From contig NZ_KQ954255.1 in NCBI RefSeq assembly GCF_001519065.1, positions 156,723 to 220,722 of the forward strand: DNA of 64,000 bases, in the 5' to 3' direction. Shown piece by piece: positions 1 to 8,438 of this stretch (its first letter is position 1; the number at the start of each line of letters is the position of its first letter). Position numbers and translations under genes: made by a program. A model generated the notes under the pieces. That model was given only the letters and a program-made list of their open reading frames with translations. It ran no database searches and was not told the DNA's origin. Source of the DNA: Novosphingobium sp. FSW06-99. Lineage in GTDB: Bacteria; Pseudomonadota; Alphaproteobacteria; Sphingomonadales; Sphingomonadaceae.

Positions 1-1926
1 AGCGCCTTCGAAGTCCTCGACCGTAACGAGCACGAACACGATTTCACGGCGTGCCCGCTGTTCTGTCCGGCGATGATCCATCGACTTCTTATATCGAGCC
101 AGTGCCTCTCCAAATCTCCTCCGAAGGCGATAATAAAATCCGAGAAGAAAATCATGCTCTGGTCCATTGATATGCTGCACTTCATCAAGAAACCGCGGGT
201 CGGATAAGCGGGCAAGCGACTGACACAGGTAATATCTGATATCCTGCTGTGTATGATTGTCAAAGTTTTCCTTGTTTTGCAGAACCCGATCAGCAAGCGT
301 AATCACTTCCCGATAACTTCTGCCATCATAAAGCTGACGCATTGTTTGCAAAAAGTGAGCTGGTATCAACATCCTCTCTGGAACGGGAACGCCGGATGAA
401 AGCGCTTCGCGGACTGCGATCTGGTATTCAGAGACATCAAAAGTGATTTCATCATAGGTCTCTACAAAATTATTTACAAATCTATTAAGTGCAACGGTAT
501 ATATCTCGGCCACATCGGTTCGATCACGAATTATCGCGTCTCTGATAACCTCATTTACCCTGAAGTAGTTCCCACTTGGTCCGATAGCCTCACAGACATT
601 GTAGGCCACCAACGTATCGATATATCCAACTATTGCAGTACCGATTAAAGTTTCGATGGTGGCAACAAAATCTATAGATACAAATTCAAACGATGATATG
701 AACCGTAGGAAATCCACAAGTTCAGCTTTGTCTGAAAATTTATTAATTATGATGCTCGCACGGTAGGTTGAAAAATTCGCAATATCGTGGGAGTTCTTAA
801 ACGCCTTTTCGGGACCAAGATCAGATATCAGTGAAGCAGCGTACGTTACCTGCTCTGGGAAACCCTTCAAAAGGGGAGTGAAATTTTCGTAATCTTGCCT
901 GCTTAGGGAGAGCTTCATCAAATCGGCATATCTCTTAAACAAGCCGATCCGCTCTAAATTATCAAGCTCAGGAATATGTATAAAGAAGTAATCATTATTT
1001 TTAATATAGAGATGTTTCTTCGGTCTGGCTGATGAGGCCACGCAGACCGCGAGTCTGTCTTCGGGCAATAGAGCAACCGCGTCCTGGAACCATGGTGCAA
1101 TTTCGCCTTCGAAACGTACAATTCCGTAATCATCACTTATCATGAGTAGCTCGTGATGTTTGATCACGTCGCCGATCAGCGCGGAGCAAAGCTCAATCTT
1201 CGACTCCATCGATCGGTTCAAGAGGTCACTGATATCTATGTCTTCGGTAATACCGATGTCGTAGATTTTGAGGATTAGCCCTTCAATGCTATCGTCCCGG
1301 GCTAGTTCGATCGGGATAGGTTCATACGTATCCCGCACGAGGTTGGCTTTGCGGAGTCCATGCTTGAGCGTTGTTTTTCGTCCGATCTCAGAGATTCCGG
1401 ACGCGATAATCACACGGGGTTGTGGCTTGGTAAAATCATCAAATCGCTGTTCAATATCTCCAAGCTGAACGTTCCTCCCAACAAATATCTGGTCGCGCTC
1501 TTTGAGCATTGGGTGCGTTTGCCACGAAACCTCTCTCATGCGCTCACGTATCCGCTTTGCGGCGATTGTTGGCCTCGTAATCGGGCGCAGATTGTAAGAC
1601 TCACGCACCCAAGATGGGATACGCGGATCGGTGTGGTCGATGTTTCGGTCTATAATAATCGGGAAAAAACGCTTAAGTTGACCTATGTTTAACCTCTGCT
1701 CGGCTTCTATGATCTCGCGACGTACCCATTCGGAGTTTAGAGAATAATCTGAAATCAAGAGAACAAATACAGAAGAGCGATCTAGGGCATTCAAGATTTC
1801 CTCGAGATTACCCATCCCTTCTTCAAAGGTGGCCTCATCATATTCAACGTTCGGTTTGAGCGCATTAGCAACGGTCGATGCGTACATCGCCTTGTCGCGA
1901 CTGCTGTGTGAAAGAAAGCACTTCAT
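1..1926 (-). CDS. TIR domain - P-loop NTPase protein, 3' end outside window
   Basis: The frame is open from the ATG at 1926 to the window edge (642 codons) without a stop. Residues 1-135 look like a TIR domain: KCFLSHSSRDK at the N-terminus, then FVLLISDYSLNSEWVRREI at about 54-72. A linker with FVGRN (148-152) leads to an NTPase domain with a P-loop variant GISEIGRKTT (177-186) and a Walker-B-like LLMISDDYG (260-268). The rest is helical, possibly TPR-like. TIR domains of this bacterial type commonly cleave NAD+ or bind nucleotide signals, and TIR-STAND proteins are known antiphage effectors. A defence role here is inference. The gene is clearly AT-richer than the following 60 kb, suggesting horizontal acquisition. 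An upstream extension of the frame to about 1980 has no better start and lacks the usual TIR N-terminus position. Confidence 0.75.
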   Translation of the reverse strand, partial: MKCFLSHSSRDKAMYASTVANALKPNVEYDEATFEEGMGNLEEILNALDRSSVFVLLISDYSLNSEWVRREIIEAEQRLNIGQLKRFFPIIIDRNIDHTDPRIPSWVRESYNLRPITRPTIAAKRIRERMREVSWQTHPMLKERDQIFVGRNVQLGDIEQRFDDFTKPQPRVIIASGISEIGRKTTLKHGLRKANLVRDTYEPIPIELARDDSIEGLILKIYDIGITEDIDISDLLNRSMESKIELCSALIGDVIKHHELLMISDDYGIVRFEGEIAPWFQDAVALLPEDRLAVCVASSARPKKHLYIKNNDYFFIHIPELDNLERIGLFKRYADLMKLSLSRQDYENFTPLLKGFPEQVTYAASLISDLGPEKAFKNSHDIANFSTYRASIIINKFSDKAELVDFLRFISSFEFVSIDFVATIETLIGTAIVGYIDTLVAYNVCEAIGPSGNYFRVNEVIRDAIIRDRTDVAEIYTVALNRFVNNFVETYDEITFDVSEYQIAVREALSSGVPVPERMLIPAHFLQTMRQLYDGRSYREVITLADRVLQNKENFDNHTQQDIRYYLCQSLARLSDPRFLDEVQHINGPEHDFLLGFYYRLRRRFGEALARYKKSMDHRRTEQRARREIVFVLVTVEDFEGA

Positions 1927-2207
1927 TTGAAAATTCGTCCGTTCCAGATATTCGCGATCTACGACACCATACCTTGAAAGCTATCCAGGGGAAGAAGTCT
2001 ATCGCTGATTGACTGAGCAACGTGAACAGGGCGCTGGAGGGCGCGGGACATATGTGGTTAGCTTACGTCGAGATCTGACGCTCTTCATCGCCGAGTTGAA
2101 TGGCGTAATTTGGTCGGGTGCTGCCGCAGGCGCTTCGCCGCTGGAGCGGCAGCTATCCTCATTCCAATGTCGTAACCTGCCATTCCGGTTCTTCCCTAAC
2201 AATTGCT

Positions 2208-3461
2208 TCACGCCACCCGCCCCGTGTCCCGCGCAAAATACAGTGCCAGCGGCCCCATGCCGAGCCCCTGAACCAGCACCGAAAAGATCACTACCGCGAA
2301 AGTTGTCGCCACGATCAGGTCGTGGGGGCCGCCGGGGGGCAGGCTGAACGCCATGGCCAGGCTGATGCCGCCGCGCAGGCCGCCCATGGTCAGGATCACG
2401 CTGGCGCCGCGGTCGTTGTGGCGCAGGCTGAAATAGGCGCCCCACGGGATCACCACCAGCAGGCGGGCCAGCGCGACCAGCACGATCGAGCCGATCCAGA
2501 TGCGCACGGCGCTGCCGTCGAACGGGATGACAAAGATTTGCAGGCCGGTCAGCAGAAACAGCAATCCGTTCAGCAATTCATCGGCCAGATGCCAGAATCC
2601 CTCGACATAGCGGCGCGAAGCGGGGGTCATGCCGGTCTGCACGCCGATCGATCCGATCAGCAATCCGGCCGCGGCGGCGGCAATCGGGCCGGATACGTGC
2701 AACGCCTGTGCCAGGGCATAGGCGCCGGTGGCCAGCGCCAGCGACGCGGTCAATTCCACCACATAGTCGTCGATCGTGCGGATCACCATGATCACCAGCC
2801 AGCCACCGGTCAGGCCCAGCGCCAGACCGCCGCCGATTTCCATCACGATTGCGCCTGCAATGTGCAGCGGGTGCGGCGCCACGCCGCTGGCCGCAAAGGC
2901 CAGTGCGGCGGTGAACGCGACCAGCCCGACCCCGTCGTTGAACAGCGCTTCGCCCTGCAACACCGCGCCCAGCCGTTCCGACAGCACGCCCGACCGGGCC
3001 AGCCCCATCACCGCCACCGGATCGGTTGGACTGATCAGCGCGCCGAACACCAGCGCCCAGGCCAGCGGCAGGTTCAGCCCGGCCAGCTGTGCGATCGCCC
3101 ACACGCCAAACCCGACCAGCGCGGTCGAGGCGAGCACGCCCAGCGTCGCCAGCGACCAGATTGCCAGACGGCGGCGGCGGAATTCGCCCAGATCGATCTG
3201 CATGCCGCTGCTGAACAGCAGGAACGCCAGCATATAGCTGACCACCGCCTCGGAGAAATTCAGCCGGGCAATCTCGTGCCGCACCGAATCATAGCCCCAG
3301 AACGGGCCGATCATCCGCTGCGCCGCAAACAGCACGCCCGCTGCGACAATCCCGGCCGACAGCATCGCCACGCTTTGCGGCAGGCCGACCGTGCGCACGT
3401 TGATCCAGCCGACCAGCGCCATGACGCCCAGAAAGATTGCGGTGATCTGAAACAGGTCCAT
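2208..3461 (-). CDS. CPA1/NhaP-type Na+(K+)/H+ antiporter
   Basis: This 417-residue polytopic membrane protein should exchange monovalent cations for protons across the inner membrane. The sequence shows about 12 hydrophobic segments, the SPTDPVAV motif around residue 148 and GEALFNDGVGLVAF around 170, both hallmarks of the NhaP/CPA1 family and containing the transport-core aspartates. The ATG at 3461 gives the usual start just before the first membrane helix; an open extension of 20 arginine-rich residues upstream is probably not translated. It stands alone, separated by about 280 bp from the TIR gene and 190 bp from the divergent phosphotransferase gene. The cation (Na+ or K+) cannot be read from sequence. 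Confidence 0.88.
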   Translation of the reverse strand: MDLFQITAIFLGVMALVGWINVRTVGLPQSVAMLSAGIVAAGVLFAAQRMIGPFWGYDSVRHEIARLNFSEAVVSYMLAFLLFSSGMQIDLGEFRRRRLAIWSLATLGVLASTALVGFGVWAIAQLAGLNLPLAWALVFGALISPTDPVAVMGLARSGVLSERLGAVLQGEALFNDGVGLVAFTAALAFAASGVAPHPLHIAGAIVMEIGGGLALGLTGGWLVIMVIRTIDDYVVELTASLALATGAYALAQALHVSGPIAAAAAGLLIGSIGVQTGMTPASRRYVEGFWHLADELLNGLLFLLTGLQIFVIPFDGSAVRIWIGSIVLVALARLLVVIPWGAYFSLRHNDRGASVILTMGGLRGGISLAMAFSLPPGGPHDLIVATTFAVVIFSVLVQGLGMGPLALYFARDTGRVA

Positions 3462-3653
3462 GGCGCGCAGCCTAACGCGCCCGGCGTGCAGACGGAAATG
3501 CAAAGCGCGTCGTAAACGCATGCGCAGGTCTCTCGTCCCGGTGATCTGCCCGGCGCAACAGACTGTGCAACCTGTGTCTTAAGCGATCGCTTAAATCCGC
3601 TTCACAACCCCGGTGCAATGTGCCAGCCTGATCCGTGCGAGAGGATAACGACA

Positions 3654-4754
3654 ATGGCACCATTCCCCACCACGGCGGGCGAAGTCACGCCCGGCTGGAT
3701 CGATGCGCGGCTGAAGGCGGCGGGCGCGATGGACCAGGGCGCGCGAGTGTTGGCGATCAGCCATGTGTCGATCGGCACCGGGCAAGTGGGCGATACCGCG
3801 CGCTTTACGCTGACGTATGATCGCACAGGCGCCGGGCCGGACACGGTGGCGGGCAAATTCGCCTCTGCCGATGATACCAGCCGGTCGACCGCTGCGATGT
3901 TCGGGCTCTATGCCCGCGAAGTGCACTTCTATCGCGAACTGGCGCCGCACATCGATGTGCGCACGCCGCGCGTCTATGCCAGCGAGCTGGGCGAGGAAGG
4001 CGCGACATTCGTGCTGTTGTTCGAGGATCTGGGCCCCGCGCGCAGTGGCAACCAGTTGGCCGGGTGCTCGCTGAACGAGGCGCGCCATGCCCTGATCCAG
4101 GCCGCCGCGCTGCACGCGCCCACGTGGGGTGCCACGCAATGGGGCGCGGCGGCGTGGTTACAGCCCGTGCCGGGGTTGGTGGAACGTATTTCACAGCTCT
4201 ATCCCACCGCCCACGCGATCTTTCGCGAACGCTATGACGGTCTGTTGCCGGGCGACCTGATGGCGGTGTGCGATGCGCTCAACGCCAACATTGCCACATA
4301 TTACCAGCGCGATCCGGCCTTGCGTGCGGTGTGTCATGGTGATTTCCGGCTGGACAACATGCTGTTCGATGCGCGCGACGGGGCCGATCCGATCGCGGTG
4401 GTCGACTGGCAGACCGCCGGGTGGGACTGCCCGATCAAGGACATTGGCTATTTCCTGGGCTGTGGCATCGGCAGCACGGTGCGCCGCGCGCACGAGGACG
4501 AACTGCTCGACCTCTATTGCGCCGAAATGACCCGGCGCGGCGTGCCGCTGACCCGCGCGGCAATCTGGGACCGCTATCGCCTGGGCGCGCTGCACGGCGT
4601 TTCGACGGCGGTGTTCAGCAGCGCCTTTGTCGTCAGAACGGAACGTGGCGATGCCAATTTCCTGTCGATGGCCCGCAACGCCTGCGAACTGGCGCTCGAT
4701 CACGACAGTATCGGCGCGCTGACGCGCCTTTTTGCAAAATTCGCGGAAGGGTGA
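3654..4754 (+). CDS. APH/EcKinase-like phosphotransferase
   Basis: This is a 366-residue cytoplasmic kinase-fold protein. The Brenner motif HGDFRLDN (near residue 228) supplies the catalytic Asp and Asn, and VVDWQTAGWDCPIKDIGYFL supplies the metal-binding Asp followed by the conserved acidic loop. An N-terminal lobe with FVLLFEDLGP fits the hinge. These features match the aminoglycoside-phosphotransferase superfamily, closest in style to the ecdysteroid-kinase/DUF1679 branch that is abundant in sphingomonads. The substrate is unknown; a small hydroxylated metabolite or CoA-linked lipid pathway intermediate is more likely than an antibiotic. The ATG at 3654 has an AGAGGA ribosome-binding site; a 12-codon upstream extension lacks one. 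It is followed by a large palindrome and then three overlapping genes on the same strand. Confidence 0.75.
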   Translation: MAPFPTTAGEVTPGWIDARLKAAGAMDQGARVLAISHVSIGTGQVGDTARFTLTYDRTGAGPDTVAGKFASADDTSRSTAAMFGLYAREVHFYRELAPHIDVRTPRVYASELGEEGATFVLLFEDLGPARSGNQLAGCSLNEARHALIQAAALHAPTWGATQWGAAAWLQPVPGLVERISQLYPTAHAIFRERYDGLLPGDLMAVCDALNANIATYYQRDPALRAVCHGDFRLDNMLFDARDGADPIAVVDWQTAGWDCPIKDIGYFLGCGIGSTVRRAHEDELLDLYCAEMTRRGVPLTRAAIWDRYRLGALHGVSTAVFSSAFVVRTERGDANFLSMARNACELALDHDSIGALTRLFAKFAEG

Positions 4755-4759
4755 ATCTT

Positions 4760-4848
4760 GAAGATGGCCCCGGCCCGCTCCCCCACCCGACCACCCACAG
4801 GGTCCTGTCGCAGGGTGGTCGGGTGGGGCGCGGGCTGGGGCCGTCTTC
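4760..4848. repeat. Long imperfect palindrome between two genes
   Basis: Arms of about 36 bases (4760-4796 and 4813-4848) are nearly perfect reverse complements, rich in CCCACCCGACCACCC and its complement, around a 16-base centre that itself contains ACAGG/CCTGT. There is no T-run, so an intrinsic terminator is unlikely. It resembles a dispersed REP-type palindromic element inserted in the 121-bp gap between the phosphotransferase and CrtC-like genes. I saw no second copy in this window. Confidence 0.7.
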
Positions 4849-4875
4849 ATGCCAAAATCTCATGGAGACCGGAAC

Positions 4876-5967
4876 ATGCTGACCAAAGGCGATGATTTCC
4901 CGCTGCACCAGACGCCCGAACCGGTGGCCTATGCCGGCACCGACCGCAATTTCTACGACCGCTATTTCTTCAACGGCTATGCCCCCGACGGCAGCGGGTT
5001 TTTCGCGGTGGCGTTCGGGGTCTATCCGCATCTCAACGTGGCCGACGCGCATTTTGCGGTGATCCGTAACGGGGTGGAATATTGCCTCCACGCCTCGCGC
5101 GAATTGCACATGGAGCGGCTGGACCTGACCGTGGGGCCGATTGCGATCGAGGTGGTCGAGCCCTTGCAACGGCTGACCGTGCGCGTGGCGGGCGAGGGGA
5201 TCGCGGCGGAACTGCACTTTACCGGCCGTGCCTTTCCGATCGAGGAGCCGCGCTTTACCCACCGCATCGGCCCGCGCACCTATATGGATTACACGCGGTT
5301 GACGCAGAACGGGTTCTATTCGGGCTGGATCGAGGTCGATGGCGTGCGCGAGGTGCTGCATCCCGCCACCGTCGGCACGCGCGACCGGTCATGGGGCGTG
5401 CGCCCGGTCGGCGCGGCCGATGCGCAACCGCACGGGCATGGCGTGGTGCAGGGGTTTTTCTGGCAATGGACGCCGATCAACCTGCCAACGCGCAGCGTGT
5501 TTTTCCACCTCAACGCCCATCGCGACGGATCGCCATGGAACACCCGCGCGGTGATCGCGCCCGATCGCGGCGGGCATGCCGATTTCTTCGAAACCCCCTC
5601 GGCCCGGCTGACCGCGCCCTTGCTGCCCGGCACGCGCTGGCCCGCGCAGGGCACTTTGACGATCGGCACCGACGACGGCCCGCTGACGCTGGAGATCGAG
5701 CCGCTGGCGCGGTTTCAGATGCGCGGGCTGGGCTATGTCACGCAAAAGTGGAACCACGGGCTCTATCACGGGCCGCTGGTGGTGGAGCGCGAGGATCTGG
5801 CGCTCGATGCCTTGCCCGCGATGGCACCGACGATGGAAAACCTGCACGTGCAGATCGTGTCGCGGGTGACCACCAGCGCGGGCGAAGTGGGCACCGGGGT
5901 GTTCGAACAACTGATCATCGGCGCCTATGATCCGCTGGGGCTGAAGGACTATTTCGACCATGGCTAG
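4876..5967 (+). CDS. CrtC-like / DUF7064-type lipocalin-fold protein
   Basis: This soluble protein of 363 residues has no signal peptide. The order of beta-rich blocks FNGYAPDGSGFFAVAFGVYP (residues about 34-53), a central YMDYTRLTQNGFYSGWIEVDG and the strongly conserved GTRDRSWGVRPVG is the pattern I associate with DUF7064/7065 proteins, distant relatives of the hydroxyneurosporene synthase CrtC (carotenoid 1,2-hydratase) fold. The molecular function is not established. In sphingomonads such genes often sit with acyl-CoA, steroid or aromatic degradation genes and with APH-like kinases, as here. The ATG at 4876 is preceded by GGAGACC. The 3' end overlaps the next gene by 8 bp, implying translational coupling. 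Confidence 0.6.
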   Translation: MLTKGDDFPLHQTPEPVAYAGTDRNFYDRYFFNGYAPDGSGFFAVAFGVYPHLNVADAHFAVIRNGVEYCLHASRELHMERLDLTVGPIAIEVVEPLQRLTVRVAGEGIAAELHFTGRAFPIEEPRFTHRIGPRTYMDYTRLTQNGFYSGWIEVDGVREVLHPATVGTRDRSWGVRPVGAADAQPHGHGVVQGFFWQWTPINLPTRSVFFHLNAHRDGSPWNTRAVIAPDRGGHADFFETPSARLTAPLLPGTRWPAQGTLTIGTDDGPLTLEIEPLARFQMRGLGYVTQKWNHGLYHGPLVVEREDLALDALPAMAPTMENLHVQIVSRVTTSAGEVGTGVFEQLIIGAYDPLGLKDYFDHG

Positions 5968-6541
5968 GTGGCAGTTCGCGCTGGTGATCGCCGCCGGGCT
6001 GGCGGTCGGAGCGGGATCGGCGGTGGTCTATATGCGCCAGGGGATGGCGCCCGCCGGCGGCGGCTGGATGGGCAGCAAAGTCACCGGATCGGTCGATGCC
6101 GATGCCTGGACCCGCGCGCGGGTTGCGGTGTCGGGCCTGCTGGCGCTCAATCGCGGCCAGGCGCTCTATTTCGTGCGCAAGACCGACGAGGCGGGGCGGC
6201 CCTTGCGCGAAAATTGCCGCTATCGCGTGGCGGGCGGGGCTTTGCCGGGGCGCTGGTGGTCGGTCACGGTCTATGCGCCCGACAATTTTCTGCCGCGCAA
6301 CGATGATGGCGCGTTGTCGTTCGATGCCACGCGGGTGCACCCCGATGCCGCCGGGCAGTGGCAGGCGGTGGCGGCCAGCCATCCGGTGCCAGGCGCGGTG
6401 TGGGTATCGACGCGCCGCGCCGGACAGTTTGACCTGACGCTGCGGATCTACAATCCAACCCCGGCGGCGCAGGCCGATTTCACCACGATCGCGTTGCCGA
6501 GCGTCACGCGGATCGGTTGCGAGGGAGGGCAGGGGGCATGA
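5960..6541 (+). CDS. DUF1214 domain membrane-anchored protein
   Basis: A single N-terminal hydrophobic segment (residues 4-26) should anchor this 193-residue protein with its beta-rich domain outside the cytoplasm. The pattern NRGQALYFVRKTDEAGRPL, the WWSVTVYAPDNFLPRN block and the C-terminal TLRIYNPT followed by a single Cys near the end match DUF1214, normally the C-terminal partner of DUF1254. Function is unknown. The start overlaps the preceding gene by 8 bp and the stop overlaps the next start (ATGA), so the DUF1214 and DUF1254 halves are made as a coupled pair. Confidence 0.7.
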   Translation: MARWQFALVIAAGLAVGAGSAVVYMRQGMAPAGGGWMGSKVTGSVDADAWTRARVAVSGLLALNRGQALYFVRKTDEAGRPLRENCRYRVAGGALPGRWWSVTVYAPDNFLPRNDDGALSFDATRVHPDAAGQWQAVAASHPVPGAVWVSTRRAGQFDLTLRIYNPTPAAQADFTTIALPSVTRIGCEGGQGA

Positions 6542-7059
6542 GCCGCGCGGTCTGGCTGGGGGTGTGTTTCTGTGCGGCGGCGGCGGTGGGCCATGTCGGC
6601 ACGGTGATCGCCGCGCCGCAGGTGATCATGCATGTGGCGATGGCGCGGCTGTCGCAGCATGACCGATTGATCAACGTATTCAGCTTTTCACCGCGGGTCG
6701 ATGCCCATGCGCGCTGGGTGGTGCGGCCTTCGCCCGATCTGGCCTATGCCAGTTGCGTCTATGACCTGTCGCACGGGGCCATTCTGGTCAGCGCCGCGCC
6801 CAGCGCCGATCATGGGTATACCTCGATTTCGGTGTTTGCCGCCAACACCGACAATATCGCGGTGTTCGACACGTTTGCGCAGCCGCAAGGGGTGCGCTTT
6901 GCGCTGGCGCTGGCCGGGCAGGCCGTGCCCACCGGCGTGCCGGTGGTGCGCGCGACGACCGCGCGGGGGATTATCCTCGACCGCCGTCTGGCGCCCACTG
7001 CGGCGACCTTTGCCGCCGCCGACCAGGCGCGCAGCGCAGATCGCTGCGCGCCGATCTGA
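6538..7059 (+). CDS. DUF1254 domain secreted/anchored protein
   Basis: The protein has 173 residues. An N-terminal hydrophobic stretch (residues 5-30) acts as signal or anchor. The body, with RVDAHARWVVRPSPDLAYASCVYDLSHGAILV and FAANTDNIAVFDT, matches a short DUF1254 domain. DUF1254 and DUF1214 are usually fused in one polypeptide or encoded side by side; here the order is DUF1214 then DUF1254, with an ATGA overlap at 6538-6541. The ATG at 6538 is chosen because it creates this overlap; an upstream in-frame start would lie deep in the previous gene. It is the last gene of the + strand group that starts at 3654. Confidence 0.7.
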   Translation: MSRAVWLGVCFCAAAAVGHVGTVIAAPQVIMHVAMARLSQHDRLINVFSFSPRVDAHARWVVRPSPDLAYASCVYDLSHGAILVSAAPSADHGYTSISVFAANTDNIAVFDTFAQPQGVRFALALAGQAVPTGVPVVRATTARGIILDRRLAPTAATFAAADQARSADRCAPI

Positions 7060-7153
7060 TTGCCCCGTCACCCGCAGAAACCCGCCGATCGTCGCGATCG
7101 CGTTCGTAAAAAACCTGTCCGGTTCAATGCCCTGTTGACAGTGTTGTGACGCT

Positions 7154-7966
7154 TTAGCCGAGCACGATCAGCACCGCTGCGCCCACCGCGATCAGCCCGC
7201 CGCCCAGCGCGCGGGTGCGGTTGACATGTTCGTGCAGGAACACGGCGGCGATGATCAGGCCGAACACGATCGATGTTTCGCGCAAGGATGCCAGCCGCGC
7301 GACATTGCCCAGCCGATAGGCGCCCAGCGCCAGGCTGTAGGATGCGATCGACAGGGCCCCGGCGATCAGCCCGACGCGCCATTGCGTGCGCGCGGCGATG
7401 ACGAATTCGTGGCCGCGGCGCCATGCGAAATAGCCGCCGATGCCAACCCCGGTCACGATGAAATCCCACACCACATAGCTGATCGCGGCGGGCGTGGCGC
7501 GCACGCCGCGCGCATCGACCACGGTATAGACCGCAATCGCCGCCCCGGTGCCCAGCGCCCAGCCGATCGCGCGCCAGGGCGGGGCATTGCGCGCGGCCAC
7601 CAGCACCGTGCCCAGGCACACAAAGGCGATGCCCAGCGCGATCGCCGCCGTGATCGGATCGCCCAGCACCATGACCGAGGCGACCGCCGCGATCACCGGC
7701 GCGGTGCCGCGCATCACCGGATAGACCGCGCTCATGTCGGCCAGCGAGAACGCGCGCACCAGACAAGTCAGATAGACCAGATGTGCGGCCAGCGACCCGG
7801 CCAGCCAGATCCACGCGCCATGGGGCAGCGGCACGATGAACGCCAGCGGCAGCATCAGCAGCGCGGATGATCCATCGATCATCGCGCGCCCCGACATCTT
7901 GTCGCTGCCACCGGCCTTGAAGATCGCGTTGACCGTGGCATGGATCATGCCCGATCCGATCATCAT
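7154..7966 (-). CDS. EamA/DMT-family transporter
   Basis: This 270-residue integral membrane protein has about nine to ten hydrophobic segments arranged as an internal duplication, typical of drug/metabolite (EamA) transporters. A motif resembling the family signature is seen in AYRLGNVARLASLRETSIVFGLIIAAVFLHE. It starts 47 bp after ribH on the same strand, so it may be cotranscribed with ribB-ribH. This would be consistent with export of a flavin or flavin precursor, but the family is promiscuous and the substrate is inference only. The ATG at 7966 is the first usable start after the ribH stop; the hydrophobic N-terminus appears slightly short, as though one helix is incomplete. Confidence 0.75.
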   Translation of the reverse strand: MMIGSGMIHATVNAIFKAGGSDKMSGRAMIDGSSALLMLPLAFIVPLPHGAWIWLAGSLAAHLVYLTCLVRAFSLADMSAVYPVMRGTAPVIAAVASVMVLGDPITAAIALGIAFVCLGTVLVAARNAPPWRAIGWALGTGAAIAVYTVVDARGVRATPAAISYVVWDFIVTGVGIGGYFAWRRGHEFVIAARTQWRVGLIAGALSIASYSLALGAYRLGNVARLASLRETSIVFGLIIAAVFLHEHVNRTRALGGGLIAVGAAVLIVLG

Positions 7967-8013
7967 CAGACCCGCAATCTGTGCCCCGGCAAATTGCGTT
8001 GGCCCGATCGCGC

Positions 8014-8433
8014 TCAGGCGAAACGTTCCCGCAGCGCCAGCAGGGTCAGCGCCGCCTTGGCCGCTTCGCCGCCCTTGTCCTTTTGCGCGGGATCGGCGCG
8101 GACCAGCGCCTGTTCCTCGTTTTCGACGGTCAGGATGCCGTTGCCGATGGCCAGGCCGTCGATCGTCAGCGCCATGATCCCACGCGCGCTTTCGCCCGCG
8201 ACGATTTCAAAGTGATAGGTTTCGCCGCGAATGACCACGCCGATCGCGACATAGCCGTCATAATCGCCGCTCTGGTCGGCCAGTGCGATCGCCGCGGGCA
8301 CTTCCAGCGCGCCGGGCACGGTGATCACTTCGGACTGGTGCCCCGCCGCCTTGATCGCGGCCTTGGCGCCCTTGATCAGCAGGTCGTTCAGGTGGTCGTA
8401 GAAACGGGCTTCGACAATCAGGAACTTGGCCAC
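8014..8433 (-). CDS. ribH: 6,7-dimethyl-8-ribityllumazine synthase
   Basis: This enzyme condenses 5-amino-6-ribitylamino-uracil with 3,4-dihydroxy-2-butanone 4-phosphate to the riboflavin precursor lumazine. Its 139 residues match the family length. Visible signatures are [20 protein letters not shown] at the N-terminus, the VPGALEVP loop, [14 protein letters not shown] containing the catalytic His region, and [10 protein letters not shown] with the GLAIGNG loop. The start is GTG at 8433, five bases after the ribB stop, with GGAG in the ribB tail acting as the ribosome-binding site. It forms a riboflavin pair with the upstream ribB, so the two substrates' supply and use are coupled. Confidence 0.95.
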   Translation of the reverse strand: MAKFLIVEARFYDHLNDLLIKGAKAAIKAAGHQSEVITVPGALEVPAAIALADQSGDYDGYVAIGVVIRGETYHFEIVAGESARGIMALTIDGLAIGNGILTVENEEQALVRADPAQKDKGGEAAKAALTLLALRERFA

Positions 8434-8438
8434 TTCGA

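Noticed and set aside
2118..3515. Long + strand open frame opposite the antiporter gene
   Set aside because: Composition is Gln/His/Arg-rich low-complexity typical of a GC-rich shadow frame, while the opposite strand has clear NhaP motifs.
4760..4848. Intrinsic terminator
   Set aside because: Hairpin is very long but has no following T-run on either strand and lies within an apparent operon.
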